Positions 44,930 through 57,900 of a stretch of 64,000 bases of DNA are shown piece by piece; the stretch's first letter is position 1; every line of letters begins with the position of its first letter. Made by a program: the position numbers and the translations under genes. The stretch spans positions 4,188,649 through 4,252,648 of the forward strand of contig NW_025062477.1 of assembly GCF_000002995.4 (NCBI RefSeq). Reading direction: 5' to 3'. This stretch comes from Brugia malayi (Eukaryota > Nematoda > Chromadorea > Rhabditida > Onchocercidae). The notes under the pieces are model-generated. The model searched no databases. It had not been told where the DNA came from and was given only the letters and a program-made list of their open reading frames with translations.

Positions 44930-46864
44930 TTTCATGTAGCAATCGATGGTTCCTTTTTTCACACTCAAAAATGTTTTTCTTTTTTTTTTAAAAAAAATTT
45001 ACATTCAAAAGTTTTGAAATATTGTTTGATCAGCTAATTATTAAAGTATTACTAATAGGAAAGTGAAAAAAGTTTTAAGCTAAAAATGGAGGAAAAAATG
45101 CGATGAAATTACTACGATTATTTGCCTTATTTAAACAAACATTTTAAATGAGCAAATAGTACTACTCATTCGCTATGAAATGAAATAAAATAAAATAAAA
45201 TAAAATAATCAATTTTAATTCATATTAATTAATTAATTAATTCATTCTCAAAATATAAGTTATAATAACTAATTTTATAGCTATTTATTATTACAATAAA
45301 TGTAACAAAAAGTTCTATTTTATATTATAAAATACTTAAAGATATTTTATTATTCATCATGTTTTTTATTAATTTTCATTTTTATTTCTTATTTAATTAT
45401 CTATTTAACACTACACAAATCTCAATAAAAGCTTTTTCGATAATTAGAATAATTATTAGATATTCAAGAAGTTCTGCTGAAAAATTTTTCCTAAAAAATA
45501 TATAAAAGAAATTTAAAATTTACATTTTTTTTTTTTTGTTATTATTTACTTAAAAATGATAAATGCTATGTGTTAATAATTTAAGTTAAAATCATTTATT
45601 GAGAGAAAAATTCAATTATATTATTATTACTTTTATTATTATTATTATTACTATTACTGCCATTATTGTTTTTTTTTTTTTAAATTTTTCTACGAAAATA
45701 GCAATATTTTAATTTCTTAATTTATTCACATTTCCTTTTATGTTTTATTACATTCATACATATATTTATAAATGTACAATGAAATAATTTCAAAAAGAAA
45801 TAGCGAATATTTAACTTTTTCGTTTTTTTATTTTTTTATTTTTTTATACCAATTTCAAACTATAAATAACTAAAATTCATTCATTTAATATTAATAATTC
45901 AATTTCAAGCAAATATTTGTCATTTTATTTGTTGACAATTGGAAATTTCTACTATTGCCACTTTTATATGACATTCTCTATGTTGAATAACAATAATAAT
46001 TATTATTATTATATCATATGTTACAATTTAGTACTTGAATTAATAAGTATACTTTTGTTATGATAGTAAATAAGTAACAATTTTGTTGGATCTTTATTTC
46101 AAATAAAATACTTTGGTAAATTTTTACAAAATTACCAATCTGATTTTGTTATGTGATCTGATCTGTGATAATAAATAAATTGTGATGATATATGAAATTA
46201 AAAATCATTGAGTATTCCGGATCAGGAATGCATATTTAACCAGGTGATTGCTAGTAGTTTTACCGGATACTGTTGTATGAGCTTAATCATAGATTAATAC
46301 TTAATTGGAAATGTTGATATGAGCAAATCGCTGTTAATTAATCACTTCCTACAAGAAAAAAAATGATAATAACATGTGATAATACAGATGATAAGAAGTG
46401 ATAATAATGATTACAGCCAATAAAGATATCTAAATTTATAGGAAATTAATAAATTACTAAGTTCAATTTTTCAATTTCTGATACTTCTTTAAAAAGTTGA
46501 GGAGAATTCAGTTAATTCAATAAAACATTTCATAGCACTCAAATGTTTGTGTAACTTTTAATCCTTTTAAAAGTGACAATTGTTGATTTATTTTCGATAA
46601 CCATAAACGATACATTGTATAATAAAATAAATTAACATTCTTAGGAAAAATAAACAAATATAGTTACTAGTTAAATTTAAATTTTTGTTTAAATTTTAAA
46701 ATATTTTCTTCATATTTTCTCTATAAAATACATTTTTGTACTATTTTAATTGTTTTATCTTATTTAAAATGATTATTTAAATCATTCATTTTAATTCTAT
46801 TTTTATATTTAAGTACTGTTATCATTTGATATTCAATTTTTTCAATTCAAATATTTTTGTTTTA

Positions 46865-46922
46865 TAGAAAAAAAAAAAATGCATTTAATGGATAAATGAT
46901 TGATTGTACATCGAAATTCTCG
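46865..46922 (+). promoter_or_regulatory. Possible trans-splice acceptor or 5' leader of semaphorin gene
   Basis: TTTTTGTTTTATAG ends at 46867, 55 bases before the ATG at 46923. It is a credible acceptor, either for a spliced leader or for a non-coding upstream exon in the desert; the sequence does not distinguish the two. Confidence 0.35.
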
Positions 46923-47881
46923 ATGCATTCCAAAAATTTTCATTCATTTCTCGTATGGTTGCTTAATTCTGTATCAGTAATTGCTGAATTGGTTACTGAT
47001 AATGGTAATATTATCAGTTCTAATGATGGATATATCAGTCAACCAGTTAAGATTTCATTATTTAATGGTTAGTCAGATTTTTGTTTTCTTTTAAAAATTT
47101 TCCATTTTTTTTTTTAATTTAAAATTTATTTTTAACTCCGTCAGAATTTATTTTCTTCATTTCATCTTTCATTTAGTATAATTTAATACAAATATCAATA
47201 TTTATCAATTAATTTGATATATAAATATCTTTTTTCTGCGATAAAATAATGCAATATTTGAATTTAAATATTAGTTTATTCAAAAACATAAAAAAGTTTT
47301 AAATTAAGTTTTAAAGTATATTTAAAATATAACATTTTTATATTTTATTGAAAGAAAAAACAAATAAAAATAAATTTGCACAAAATATTTTCAATTCTAA
47401 CAGATATTTGTCATTTCTTTTCGTTTGATACTTTCTATATGCAAATTTTTTTAATGCAAAATAAATGATTTATATAATTTGTATTAGAAATGTTTTTTCT
47501 TTTTTTTTAATGTGTGAAATTATTTTAAATTCACATAAATAAAGCATAAATTTTGGAATTTTCTTTGTATTGCTTTTTTAATTATTATTTTAATTTCCAA
47601 ATTTTAAAAAATGAAATAAAATTTATGAATGTTATGAAAATCTTCAAAATAACTTTTCTCAAAGAAAGAAAACATTTCTATGTGTGAAATTGTTAAAAAT
47701 TAATTTATTTGATGTCAATTTTCATTGCAAACTTCAAATTTCATTTCATTTTCATTTTAAATAAATAAACTTTTTTCTTCTATTATAAATATTTAAGAAG
47801 AAAATTCATAATTTCTGCAAACGGTTCATTCATTCATTCATTTCTTCTACAATTGCCACTATTATTGTCCTTTAATATGTC

Positions 47882-47914
<33 letters not shown>

Positions 47915-47920
47915 GTGTGT

Positions 47921-47957
<37 letters not shown>

Positions 47958-48900
47958 GAAAAAGGTGAAGAGTGAATAATTACCTGTATGTATGTGTGTG
48001 TGTTTATACATAAGTATTGAATTTTGTGAAATTGAATGAGGTCGAATAACATTGTCAAAATATGAGAAACAATAAGAAATTGGATATGTACATATGTCTG
48101 TGTATATGTGTGTGTTTGTTTGTGTGTGTGTCTGTACATTCATATTATGTAATTCTAAAATTCAATAACTTTTTTTAAATTTCAAAAAAAATTTAAAAAT
48201 TCTTACAATAGTAATTTCTTGCAGTTATAAGTTTCAAAAGCATTAATTATCGATTATTTAAATATTTAAATAATCGATAATCGTTAATTTAAATTATTAC
48301 TTCAAATAGTCACTCATTTAAAAAAAATTCACTTAAATTTCTTTTTGCTGAATGAAATAAATGAATAATTTGTTAACAAATGAGTGAGGTGAGGTGAGGT
48401 AACATCTGATTATGTCACCTCACCTCACCTCACCTCACCTCACCTCACCTCACCTCACCTCACCTCACCTCACCTCACCTCACCTCACCTCACCTCACCT
48501 TACCTCACCTTACCTCATCTTACCTCACCTCACCTCACCTCACCTCACCTCACCTCACCTCACCTCACCTCACCTCACCTCACCTCACCTCACCTCACCT
48601 CACCTCACCTCACCTCACCTCACCTCACCTCACCTCACCTCACCTCACCTCACCTCACCTCACCTCACCTCACCTCACCTCACCTCACCTCACCTCACCT
48701 CACCTCACCCCCTCACCTCACCCACCTCACCTCACCTCACCTCACCTCACCTCCCCTCACCTCACCTCACCTCACCTCCCCTCACCTCACCTCACCTCAC
48801 CTCACCTCACCTCACCTCACCTCACCTCACCTCACCTCACCTCACCTCACCTCACCTCACCTCACCTCACCTCACCTCACCTCTCACCTCACCTCACCTC

Positions 48901-48988
<88 letters not shown>

Positions 48989-51900
48989 ACCTCACCTCCC
49001 CTCACCTCACCTCACCTCACCTCACCTCACCTCACCTCACCTCACCTCACCTCACCTCACCTCACCTCACCTCACCTCACCTCACCTCACCTCACCTCAC
49101 CTCACCTCACCTCACCTCACCTTACCTCATCTCATTTCATATCCATTATTCCAATTCAATAAGTGTAATCTTCGTTTCCTTCCTGAAATCAAATTTGAAA
49201 TGGTCACTTATTGAAATTGTTGAAAATATTAATGTAATGCATTAAACAGAAATGATTATAATTGAAATGAAAAATTATTTCAAATTTTAGAATATAATAA
49301 ATGTTCATTATTATTATTAATATTATTATTATACTACTTATTATCATTATCATCGTTTATTATTATTAATTATAATTATCATTGATTATATCACAACAAC
49401 TTTTATCAACATTATTCACAGCTATTGTTATTATTAATTATTATTGCTGGTTGTTATTATTATCACTTATAATTATTAACCGTAATAATAATGATATAAC
49501 TATTATTATTATCATTCACTGTTATCATTATTATTACTACTGTTATTGTCGATTATCATTTTTTCTTTTTCTTCTTCTATTGCTATTATTGCTGCTATTA
49601 TTATTATTAAATTAACAAAAGCATTAAAATATCCAAGAAGCATTACTATTGATACTATTTTTAGCATTGTTAGCTTTATAATTTTCAATTACAATGATTT
49701 TTTTTTTTAATTAAATTAAAAATTTGTGTTTAATATTTTAATTGAAGTCTTTTTTTTTTTTTTTTTTGCACGGACTTTTTTTATTGGATGAAAAAATGAG
49801 GGTTAAAAAATAAAGGTCATTTCGATTTTCAACTTGTTGACCTTTCTATAAAATGACCTTCAAGCAAATTTCAGCTATAATTTTACTGTAATTTCAATTA
49901 TACCATTCCTATTGCCGTACTGTATACTAAAATTGAAATCCCATCTATTCAATATAATTTCTTTTTGCTAAATTTCAAAATTAGCTAAAATTTATAGAAA
50001 TTTAGCAAAAAAAAAAAATTGAAACTATATAAATATGATAGAGTATTTGAAAAGTAATGCATTCATATAAACTATCAAACGCATATGAAATATTTACGTA
50101 CGTGTATACACGTACGTAGCAGTAAATTAGACAATTAATGTTTGTGTGGAAAAAGTAGACTGAAATATTTGTTTATAAAAGAAAAATATTCGAAAATTAA
50201 AAAAAAAAATTTACAGAATATTGCGTGACGTTACGTTGAAATTTAAGTTTTACACTTAATTAATTAAATTTAATTTTGCTAAATGCTGTTGCTTAATTAT
50301 GTAAAAATTTGCTAAATAAAATTTTTGAAATTAATTGAAATTAGCAAAAAGAAATGAAATTTTCTTGTGAAGGAAATAAAAAAAATTTTTATTGATAATT
50401 GGAATTAATTTAAAATTTGACATAATCGCTTGCTCTTTCTTTCTTTCTTTTCAATTATTAATTTTAATTTCAGTAAAAGGAAGAGAAAAGAATAAAAAAA
50501 AGGCTAAGAAAGGTTTAATTAAATTAAAAAAACTTTTTTTGACTTTTTAATTAAAAAAAAAGAAAATTTTCAATTTTTTCATTTCCATTTTTTTTTTTTT
50601 AATTCTTCCTAATAACCTTAAATTTATCGCTGTGTAAATATAATTAGCAAATTTATTCTTTTTTGGACTAATTATTTTTATTCTTATAGCTTAATTATTT
50701 CAAATGAATTTTACAATTCTTTAGCAAATAATTTTTGATTGAAACTAATTATTTCTTTTTTTCTTTTTTCCGCTATGCCATTTTTTAAATTTTAAAATGG
50801 AAAAGAAAAAATTATGCTAATTATTTTATTACTATTAATTATCATTTTGTATTTTGTATAATGAAATTTTATTTGCAAATTTAAAATTTCATTTTTTGAA
50901 TAATTTTATATTTGTTAAATTACATGATAAATGTGAGGAGAATTTGAATTTTGAACTTTGCAAAACTTTAATTTTGATAAAATATAGTGATAAGAGCGGA
51001 ATTGTTGAAAATTTTACATCTTAAATGACCTAAAATATCTTTTATATAGCAATTATTATGCATTTTTATATTACAATTTTGTAAATTTTCGGGATTTTTT
51101 CATTCCCGAGAAACTAAATTTGATCAGTGATAAAAATGTGATAAGAGAATAAAAATGGGAAAGAGGAATGTTTGATAATTATCTGAATTTAATACAATAT
51201 CTAAGCATTTATACAAGTATTAAATATCATTAAGTAAGTAAGTAAGTATTAATTTTAGATTTTTAGGTTACTTCTAGTCTAATAACTTCAAAATTTTTAA
51301 ATTTTTTACATTATTTTTTTTTAAATTTTAAAATTTTTTAAAATTAAATTAACTAATTAGAGCCAACATTTCATGAATTACAAACAAACGAAAAAAAAAA
51401 ATTATGCATAAAATTTATTTTCTTTTTTTCTGTCTAAGCTAATTAGTAAATAAACAAATGAGTGAAATTTATTGGGGAAAAAGCTATTTAGCTAATAATT
51501 AAGTCCAATAAAAATAAAAATAAAATAATTAAATCCTAAAATATGCAAAAAATTATAATATTACAATGATAAAATTGTAATAACAATAAAAACAATCAAT
51601 AAGAAATGATAAATTGATAAAATGATAACATTAGTGAATTAATTTATCACATTAATATACGATCAATAACTTATCTTAATTATTAATTTATTAATATATC
51701 ATTTATAATTGATTTAAAAAAATTTATTATTTCTTATAAAAATGTTATTTGTTTCAATTTCAAGTTAAAATTAAGAGTATTAAGATATTTTTATTGGTTA
51801 TAATTTCATTTTATACATTAAATATCTTTTTTGGATTCTTTTTTTTTAAAAAAAAAACAAAAAAAAAGCAAAATGAGAATTTATAAATTAGAATAAAAGA

Positions 51901-54900
51901 AAAAAATAGGTTAAAATGCTCTAAAATTTCAAATCATTGATTAATTTTATAAAATTTGATGTACTGATGAAGTTTGACATATTGTCCTCATTTTAATTTT
52001 TTTTTTTATTTTTTTGAAATTAACAAAATAAAAAAAAAAAAGAAAGAAATGAAAATTACAAAAATTAAAATGGTTCTTTAGCAAAAAAAGATTTAAAAGA
52101 AAATAATAATTATATTTATCATTTAATTAAATTAAATATTTGAATAAAAATTTAATAAGTAAATAAAGTAAATAAAATAGTTTGAAAAAGTAAAGGAAAA
52201 ATGCACAAAATAGGAAAGTGTTAATGTTGGAAGTAAAATGTTGGAAAATTCTTTTTTGTTTTTGATCACCAAAAAGGTCAAAAGGTCAAAAAGTTAATCT
52301 ATTTTTTTTGTTTGACCTTTTGAAGTTAATTAAAAAGACAAGAAAAGTGGTAGAAGTATGATAATAAATGAAAAAAAAATTTAGCATAATAACTTATCAT
52401 AATGTTAAAAATGTTTAGAATAAATCTCTTATTTAATTGGAAATTAATTAAATTAATAAAAAATTTCCATTAATTTTTATTTATTGCTATTATTTGCATT
52501 CATTTTTTTAATTGATTCTTTAAAAATTTATTTTTTCATCATATTAGCATAATTAGAAATGAAAATTAGAAATGAAAAAATGACATTGAACTTTTTTTTT
52601 TTTTCGTTTTGTGGTAGAATTAAAGAAATCGTAAAATGTAATAATTACTCTTTACTTCATGCAAAAATTTTTTTTTTCTTTCTTTCTTTTTATGTAAAAC
52701 TAAAAAGGAAAAAAAAAATTTAACTTTGAAAATTTTTTATATTTTAATTTAACATTTTGTATTGTGTAATTTACAAAGAAAAATGAAACATTTTACTAAT
52801 ATCAATTAATTATCAAATTTCAATTGAATAAAAATTCAAAATGAAATTTTCTATATTTGATAAGAAATTTATATTTTATTTTCTGTTTTTTTTTCCTTTA
52901 AATTATTAAATTTATTTATGATTAAATGTTAATAATTTAATATTAAATAACAAATTGTTCACTAACATTAATAATTATATTTTGCAATGTTAATGCAAAT
53001 TTTTTTTTTCAGAAACGATAAAATCATTAATTTTTTAAAGTTAAATTTGCCAGTGAGTAATTTAGAATTAATTTTTTTTTTTCTCACTGAAATTATTCCA
53101 AAAGATCTAAAATGAAGAGAAGGTCAAATGTGAATGCATTGTGTGTCAACCTTGCTAAAATGACATCTACCAATGACAATTTTACAAGGTCATTTACTTA
53201 TTGTACATGCAATTTGCAGTTTGTTCGTTGATCAATAAGCATTATACACACTCTTTTGCTATGATATATTATCAGAGAGATATTATCAATATGTTTATCA
53301 GAAACAGTAAGAAGTAGTTTATTTTTTGATTACATATAAGATAACATATTGAACGGTTGACATTGAATTTTTATAAACAAAAAAAAAAAATTCAAATCAA
53401 CTTGAAATTTAGGACAGAAAATAAATCGTTAAAAAATCCTATAAAAAAAAATCTACGAAAAAAAAAAATAAAATTTAAAAATGCTAAAAAAAAGAGATCA
53501 ATGGGTCTAATGAAAATGGAAAAGAATACAAATAATTCCTTCTTAGAAAAATAAAAAAAAAATCTTAAATCTTGATTTTATTTTTTTTTTTTTTTAAAAA
53601 AGAAAACAAATTTTTTTTGAAAAAAAAGAGACAGTAGCAAAATGAACTGAAAATTTTAAAAAAATTTAAAAATTTGATTAAGGAAAAATCTCCAAATCCA
53701 GTATTGGGGATTTATTTAATTATAAAAAATGAAAAATTGCTATCAACAAAAAAAAAAAAAAACAATTTCCGGATATTTTTTAATCCGGCACCATATAATT
53801 TGTATAATTTGAGACGAAAAGTAAATTCAAATTTAAGATTTTAATTTAAAAATGTAAAAAGTTAAAATTAAAAAATTAAATTAGAAATCATTTTTTAATA
53901 TATAACTAATTATATTAAAAGACGAAATGTTAATTTATTTATTTTTTTTTTTTTTTTGTTTACAAAAAATTAAACATTTTAATTCGATTATCTAAAATTA
54001 TCACTCAAAAAACACATTTAACATTTCAAACACTGTAAATTTGCATTTTTTTTCTTTTTTTTTTGTTACAAATTTCAATCAAAAATTTTATCGTTTGTTT
54101 GTTTATTTGTTTTCTTTTTTCTGTAAAACAAATTAGAAATGAAAATAAAATAGAATAAAAAAAAAAAAAAATTTGCGAAGTGTTAATTTATCAACAATAA
54201 TTTCATTCTGTTTATTTTAGATTTTTTTCACTGATAAACAATTTTGATAACAAGAAATAAAATTTAAAAATGCAAAATTAACTTTTTTTTTTGCAAAATA
54301 TTAGTATTATTAATTGAAATTTGAATTTAAAATTAACTTTTCGTTTGCAAAATATTAGTATTATTAATTTAAATTTAAATTTAAATGGTTATTAAATGTA
54401 ACAAAAAAAAAAAGAAAGAAACTGCGTGTGGAAAAAAATTAAATTAATAATGCTAAAAGCTGAGATTTCATTCAAATTTTTATTTCTTTGAGTTCTTCAA
54501 TTTTTTTCCAAATTAACAATTAAAATTTTTTTTTAATTTCTTTTATTTCAAATTCTTTTAATTTCAAATTTAAATCAATGATTATTTGATTTCTTCTTTA
54601 TTATACTCTACCACTAGTAGCAATAAAGTAATGATCACATTAGATCAAATCTTTTACATCTCGGTCAAAAAAATTTAAATATTAATCGTTAATTTTTACA
54701 AGTAGAATTTCAATCACTCAAATTTTTTTTGCCACTATCATTACGTGTAAGACGTAAGTTAACGTAAACATCAAAAGTTGTAACGTGAAATTTTACGCGT
54801 CACTATTACTAGTATTTTAAGTGATAAGTGATTGAAATGATATGATTAAATGATAATTTTTACAAATCACTGTTAGAGATATAAAATATAAAATGGCAGA

Positions 54901-57900
54901 AAAAATTTTTTATTCTTAGAAAAATTATTTTTATAAAATTTTTAAATAAAATTGATTAAATGATTATTTCCTTTCTCTGTTTTTTAGATCCATCAGTACT
55001 TCGATTTGGTAATTCATCAACATCCGATTATTTCAAACTTCTTGATTTAGATGGTAATCATTTACTAATCGGTGCAAGGTAATTAACCCTCTTTTCTTCA
55101 ATTCATTTCGTTTTTAGTTTTTTTTAATTTTGAGTTTAAAAAAAAAAAAAAAAACTAAAAGCCATAAAATTTTTAAAAAAAAAAAAAAACTAAAAACCAT
55201 AGCAAATTAAAATCGTAACATTTTGATTTATGCAATAATTTGTCACAATCATTTGACACTCTTACTCGTTCCTTTTTTTTTTTTTTTTAATATAATAAAA
55301 TAATTTAAAATTTTGTTGTGCATTTATTTTCAATTTAAATTTTATTTTATTAAAAATTTAATTTTTATGTGATAATTAAACCAAAAAAAATACTAAATTT
55401 TATCATTTATTGCCTACCAATTTGTGTATAATATAAATAAGTTTAATTGTTTTTATAAATTGTATAAAATGCTATTAAGGCAAAATTTTTTTATTCAATA
55501 ATAAAATTTAATAAAAAATATTTTATAATAAATTGTTGATATTATAAATAGTATTTGTATAGAAATGTTTTACAGTGTTATTATTATTTATTAATTATTA
55601 TTATTATTTATCAGAAAAGGGAAATTATGATTTTTTGAATTAGAATTAAAAATATTGTTGATAATAGCACTGTAATAATTTAATAATTTAAGAATAAATT
55701 ATATTTAATATTTTTACATCATTTTAAAATTTATTCAGTTTGTTTTTCCTTAAAAAATATATTTGTAAATTTTTTTGCGCTAATAATTTTGCAAATTTTA
55801 GTTAAATAAAAATATTTAAATTATTTTAGATTATAAAAATGAATTAAGCATATATATATCTGATGAAAAAAATGTTTGTATTAAAATTAATTTTTTTAGG
55901 AAAAATTTTTTTTACAATTTTATTAATAAAGCATTATTATATATGAAATTAATTGAATTAGCCTATAAAAAATGATAGATTTATCACAGATAATTATAAT
56001 TATCAGTACTACTTATCAGTTTTACATTAAATTAAAAATAAATATTGAAAAATTTTTTTTTAAAAAATAAAATTACACAAATTTTTTATTGTATAACAAC
56101 ATATTACAGATATTGTATCGATTTATTTAAATTAATTAAATTTCTTTTTTTTTTTTTTTCAATTCTGTTAAAAAATTTGTTGCAATGTGATCGAATGATT
56201 AGCTAATTAATTAATTAATTAATCTAAAAAGAAGTGAAAAATTTTTTTTAGCAATTGTATGAATGTATCCTTTTCTGTAATAAATGATTTTACAATTTTT
56301 GATAAATTTTCATTGTGTGTTTTTTGATGATTGAAATTTTCAATTAAATTTAGAGTGGAAAAATCTTTGATAGACTAAAATTAGTCAAATTTCAATTTAA
56401 TTTTAATGTTTTTTTTTTTTTGCATTTGTTGCTATTCATTTAATTTATGTGATAAATAAAATATGTTTAAAATATTTATATTATAACTTAATTATTTCAC
56501 TTATTTATTTATTTTTCATTTCACGTCAAACACGTTAAATACGTTTAAAATTAAATTAAATTTTATGCTATTTTTATTTATTATTGATCAAAATGATAAA
56601 AGCTATAAACTTTCAATGCAAAATTTTTAAAATTCTTTTCTTTGATATGATAAAGAAAATTTTTTGAATGATAATTTTATTTAAATAAAAATTTTATTTA
56701 TGATTGCTAATTTGAATTTTTTTTTTAGATTTAATTAAATATTTTACAGAGATGTTGTATATAATATTAGCATTGAAACATTCACCGAAATACATTCAAT
56801 TAAATGGCCATCAAAGGAAAGTGTCGTGAAGGAATGTTTAATGAAGGGAAAATCAAAGGTGAAATTGATAATAGTGATGATAAAGAAAATGATAATAGCC
56901 AAAATGATAATAATGATAATATAAAGAAAATGATAATAAAAAATGATAATAAAATAAAGAAAATGATAATAGTATAATAAAAAAATGATAATAATGATAA
57001 TAAAGAAAATGATAATAGTTATAATTAAAAATGATAATAGTGACAATAAAGGAAATGATAATAGTGATAATAAAAAAAATGATAATAGTGATAATAAAAA
57101 AATTGATAATAGTGATAATAAAAAAATGATAATAGCGATAATAAAAAAAAGATAATAGCCAAAATGATAATAGTGATAATAAAGAAAATGATAATAATGA
57201 TAATAAAAAATGATAATAGTTATAATAAAAAATGATAATAGTGATAATAAATTGAGAAGCAAAAATTTATGATTGTTGTAATTTTGTTGACAGAAATTAA
57301 ATTTTTTGCCTAAAAATTTTCTTCAAATTTTCAAATGTAATTCAATTTTCTGTTAAACTTAATGAAAGTTTTTCTTTTTCCTTTTTTTTAATATTTTTCT
57401 TAAAAAATAATTAAATTTTGATTTGAATAGTTGTTAAAAGTTAGATAATCAAGCATTCCTTCATTCCGATTACAAAGGCTTTTGAAAATTTCCAAAGTTG
57501 AAAAATAATTTAATTTGAAAATTGAAAATTTCAAATGCTTTCTTCTTTTATCACAAACGATTGATTGCTGTGTTTTCAGTTGTAAATTTCAATTGAAAAT
57601 TTGATTTATTTTATAAGTTAGAATAATTTTTTTTTTTGCCTCAAAAAAGAAATAAAAATTGGAAAAGTGGAAAATTTAAGTAAAATTCAATAATCCTAAA
57701 ATATCTTTTAAAAAAAAAATAACTTTGAAAAAGATTTTTCTTCTTTCGTTGTATAAATATTATAATATCTACGATATTATAACAAAATCCAACCAAAAAA
57801 AAAAAAAAAAAAACGGAAAAAAAAAACGAAAACGGAAAAAAATATCCGTTCAGCATGATTAATCATGCAGAAAAAAAAATGTTCCGACTAATTGTAATTA

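Larger units (their letters stand above)
30641..46860. other. 16 kb AT-rich gene desert
   Basis: No supported coding exon on either strand. Composition is extremely AT-rich with poly-A/T runs, (ATT)n blocks near 32920-33100 and 33860-33950, CT/GA microsatellites near 32252-32271, 34430-34462, 37458-37497, 43752-43781 and 44904-44931, a 44-base tandem repeat at 34618-34749, a 36-base tandem array at 38398-38757 and a hairpin at 39596-39635. It separates the gene-dense block from the semaphorin and could hold its upstream regulatory DNA. Confidence 0.6.

Noticed and set aside
47834..48143. His/Thr-rich minus-strand frames
   Set aside because: Translation of GT microsatellites.
48412..49245. 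277-codon open frame on the + strand rich in Ser, Pro, His, Leu and Thr
   Set aside because: Entirely produced by the stop-free CACCT pentamer and poly-C tract, open in several frames; lies inside the semaphorin intron.
56744..57262. 172-codon minus-strand frame rich in Tyr, His, Leu and Ile
   Set aside because: Translation of an AT-rich repeat opposite semaphorin exon 3 and its intron.
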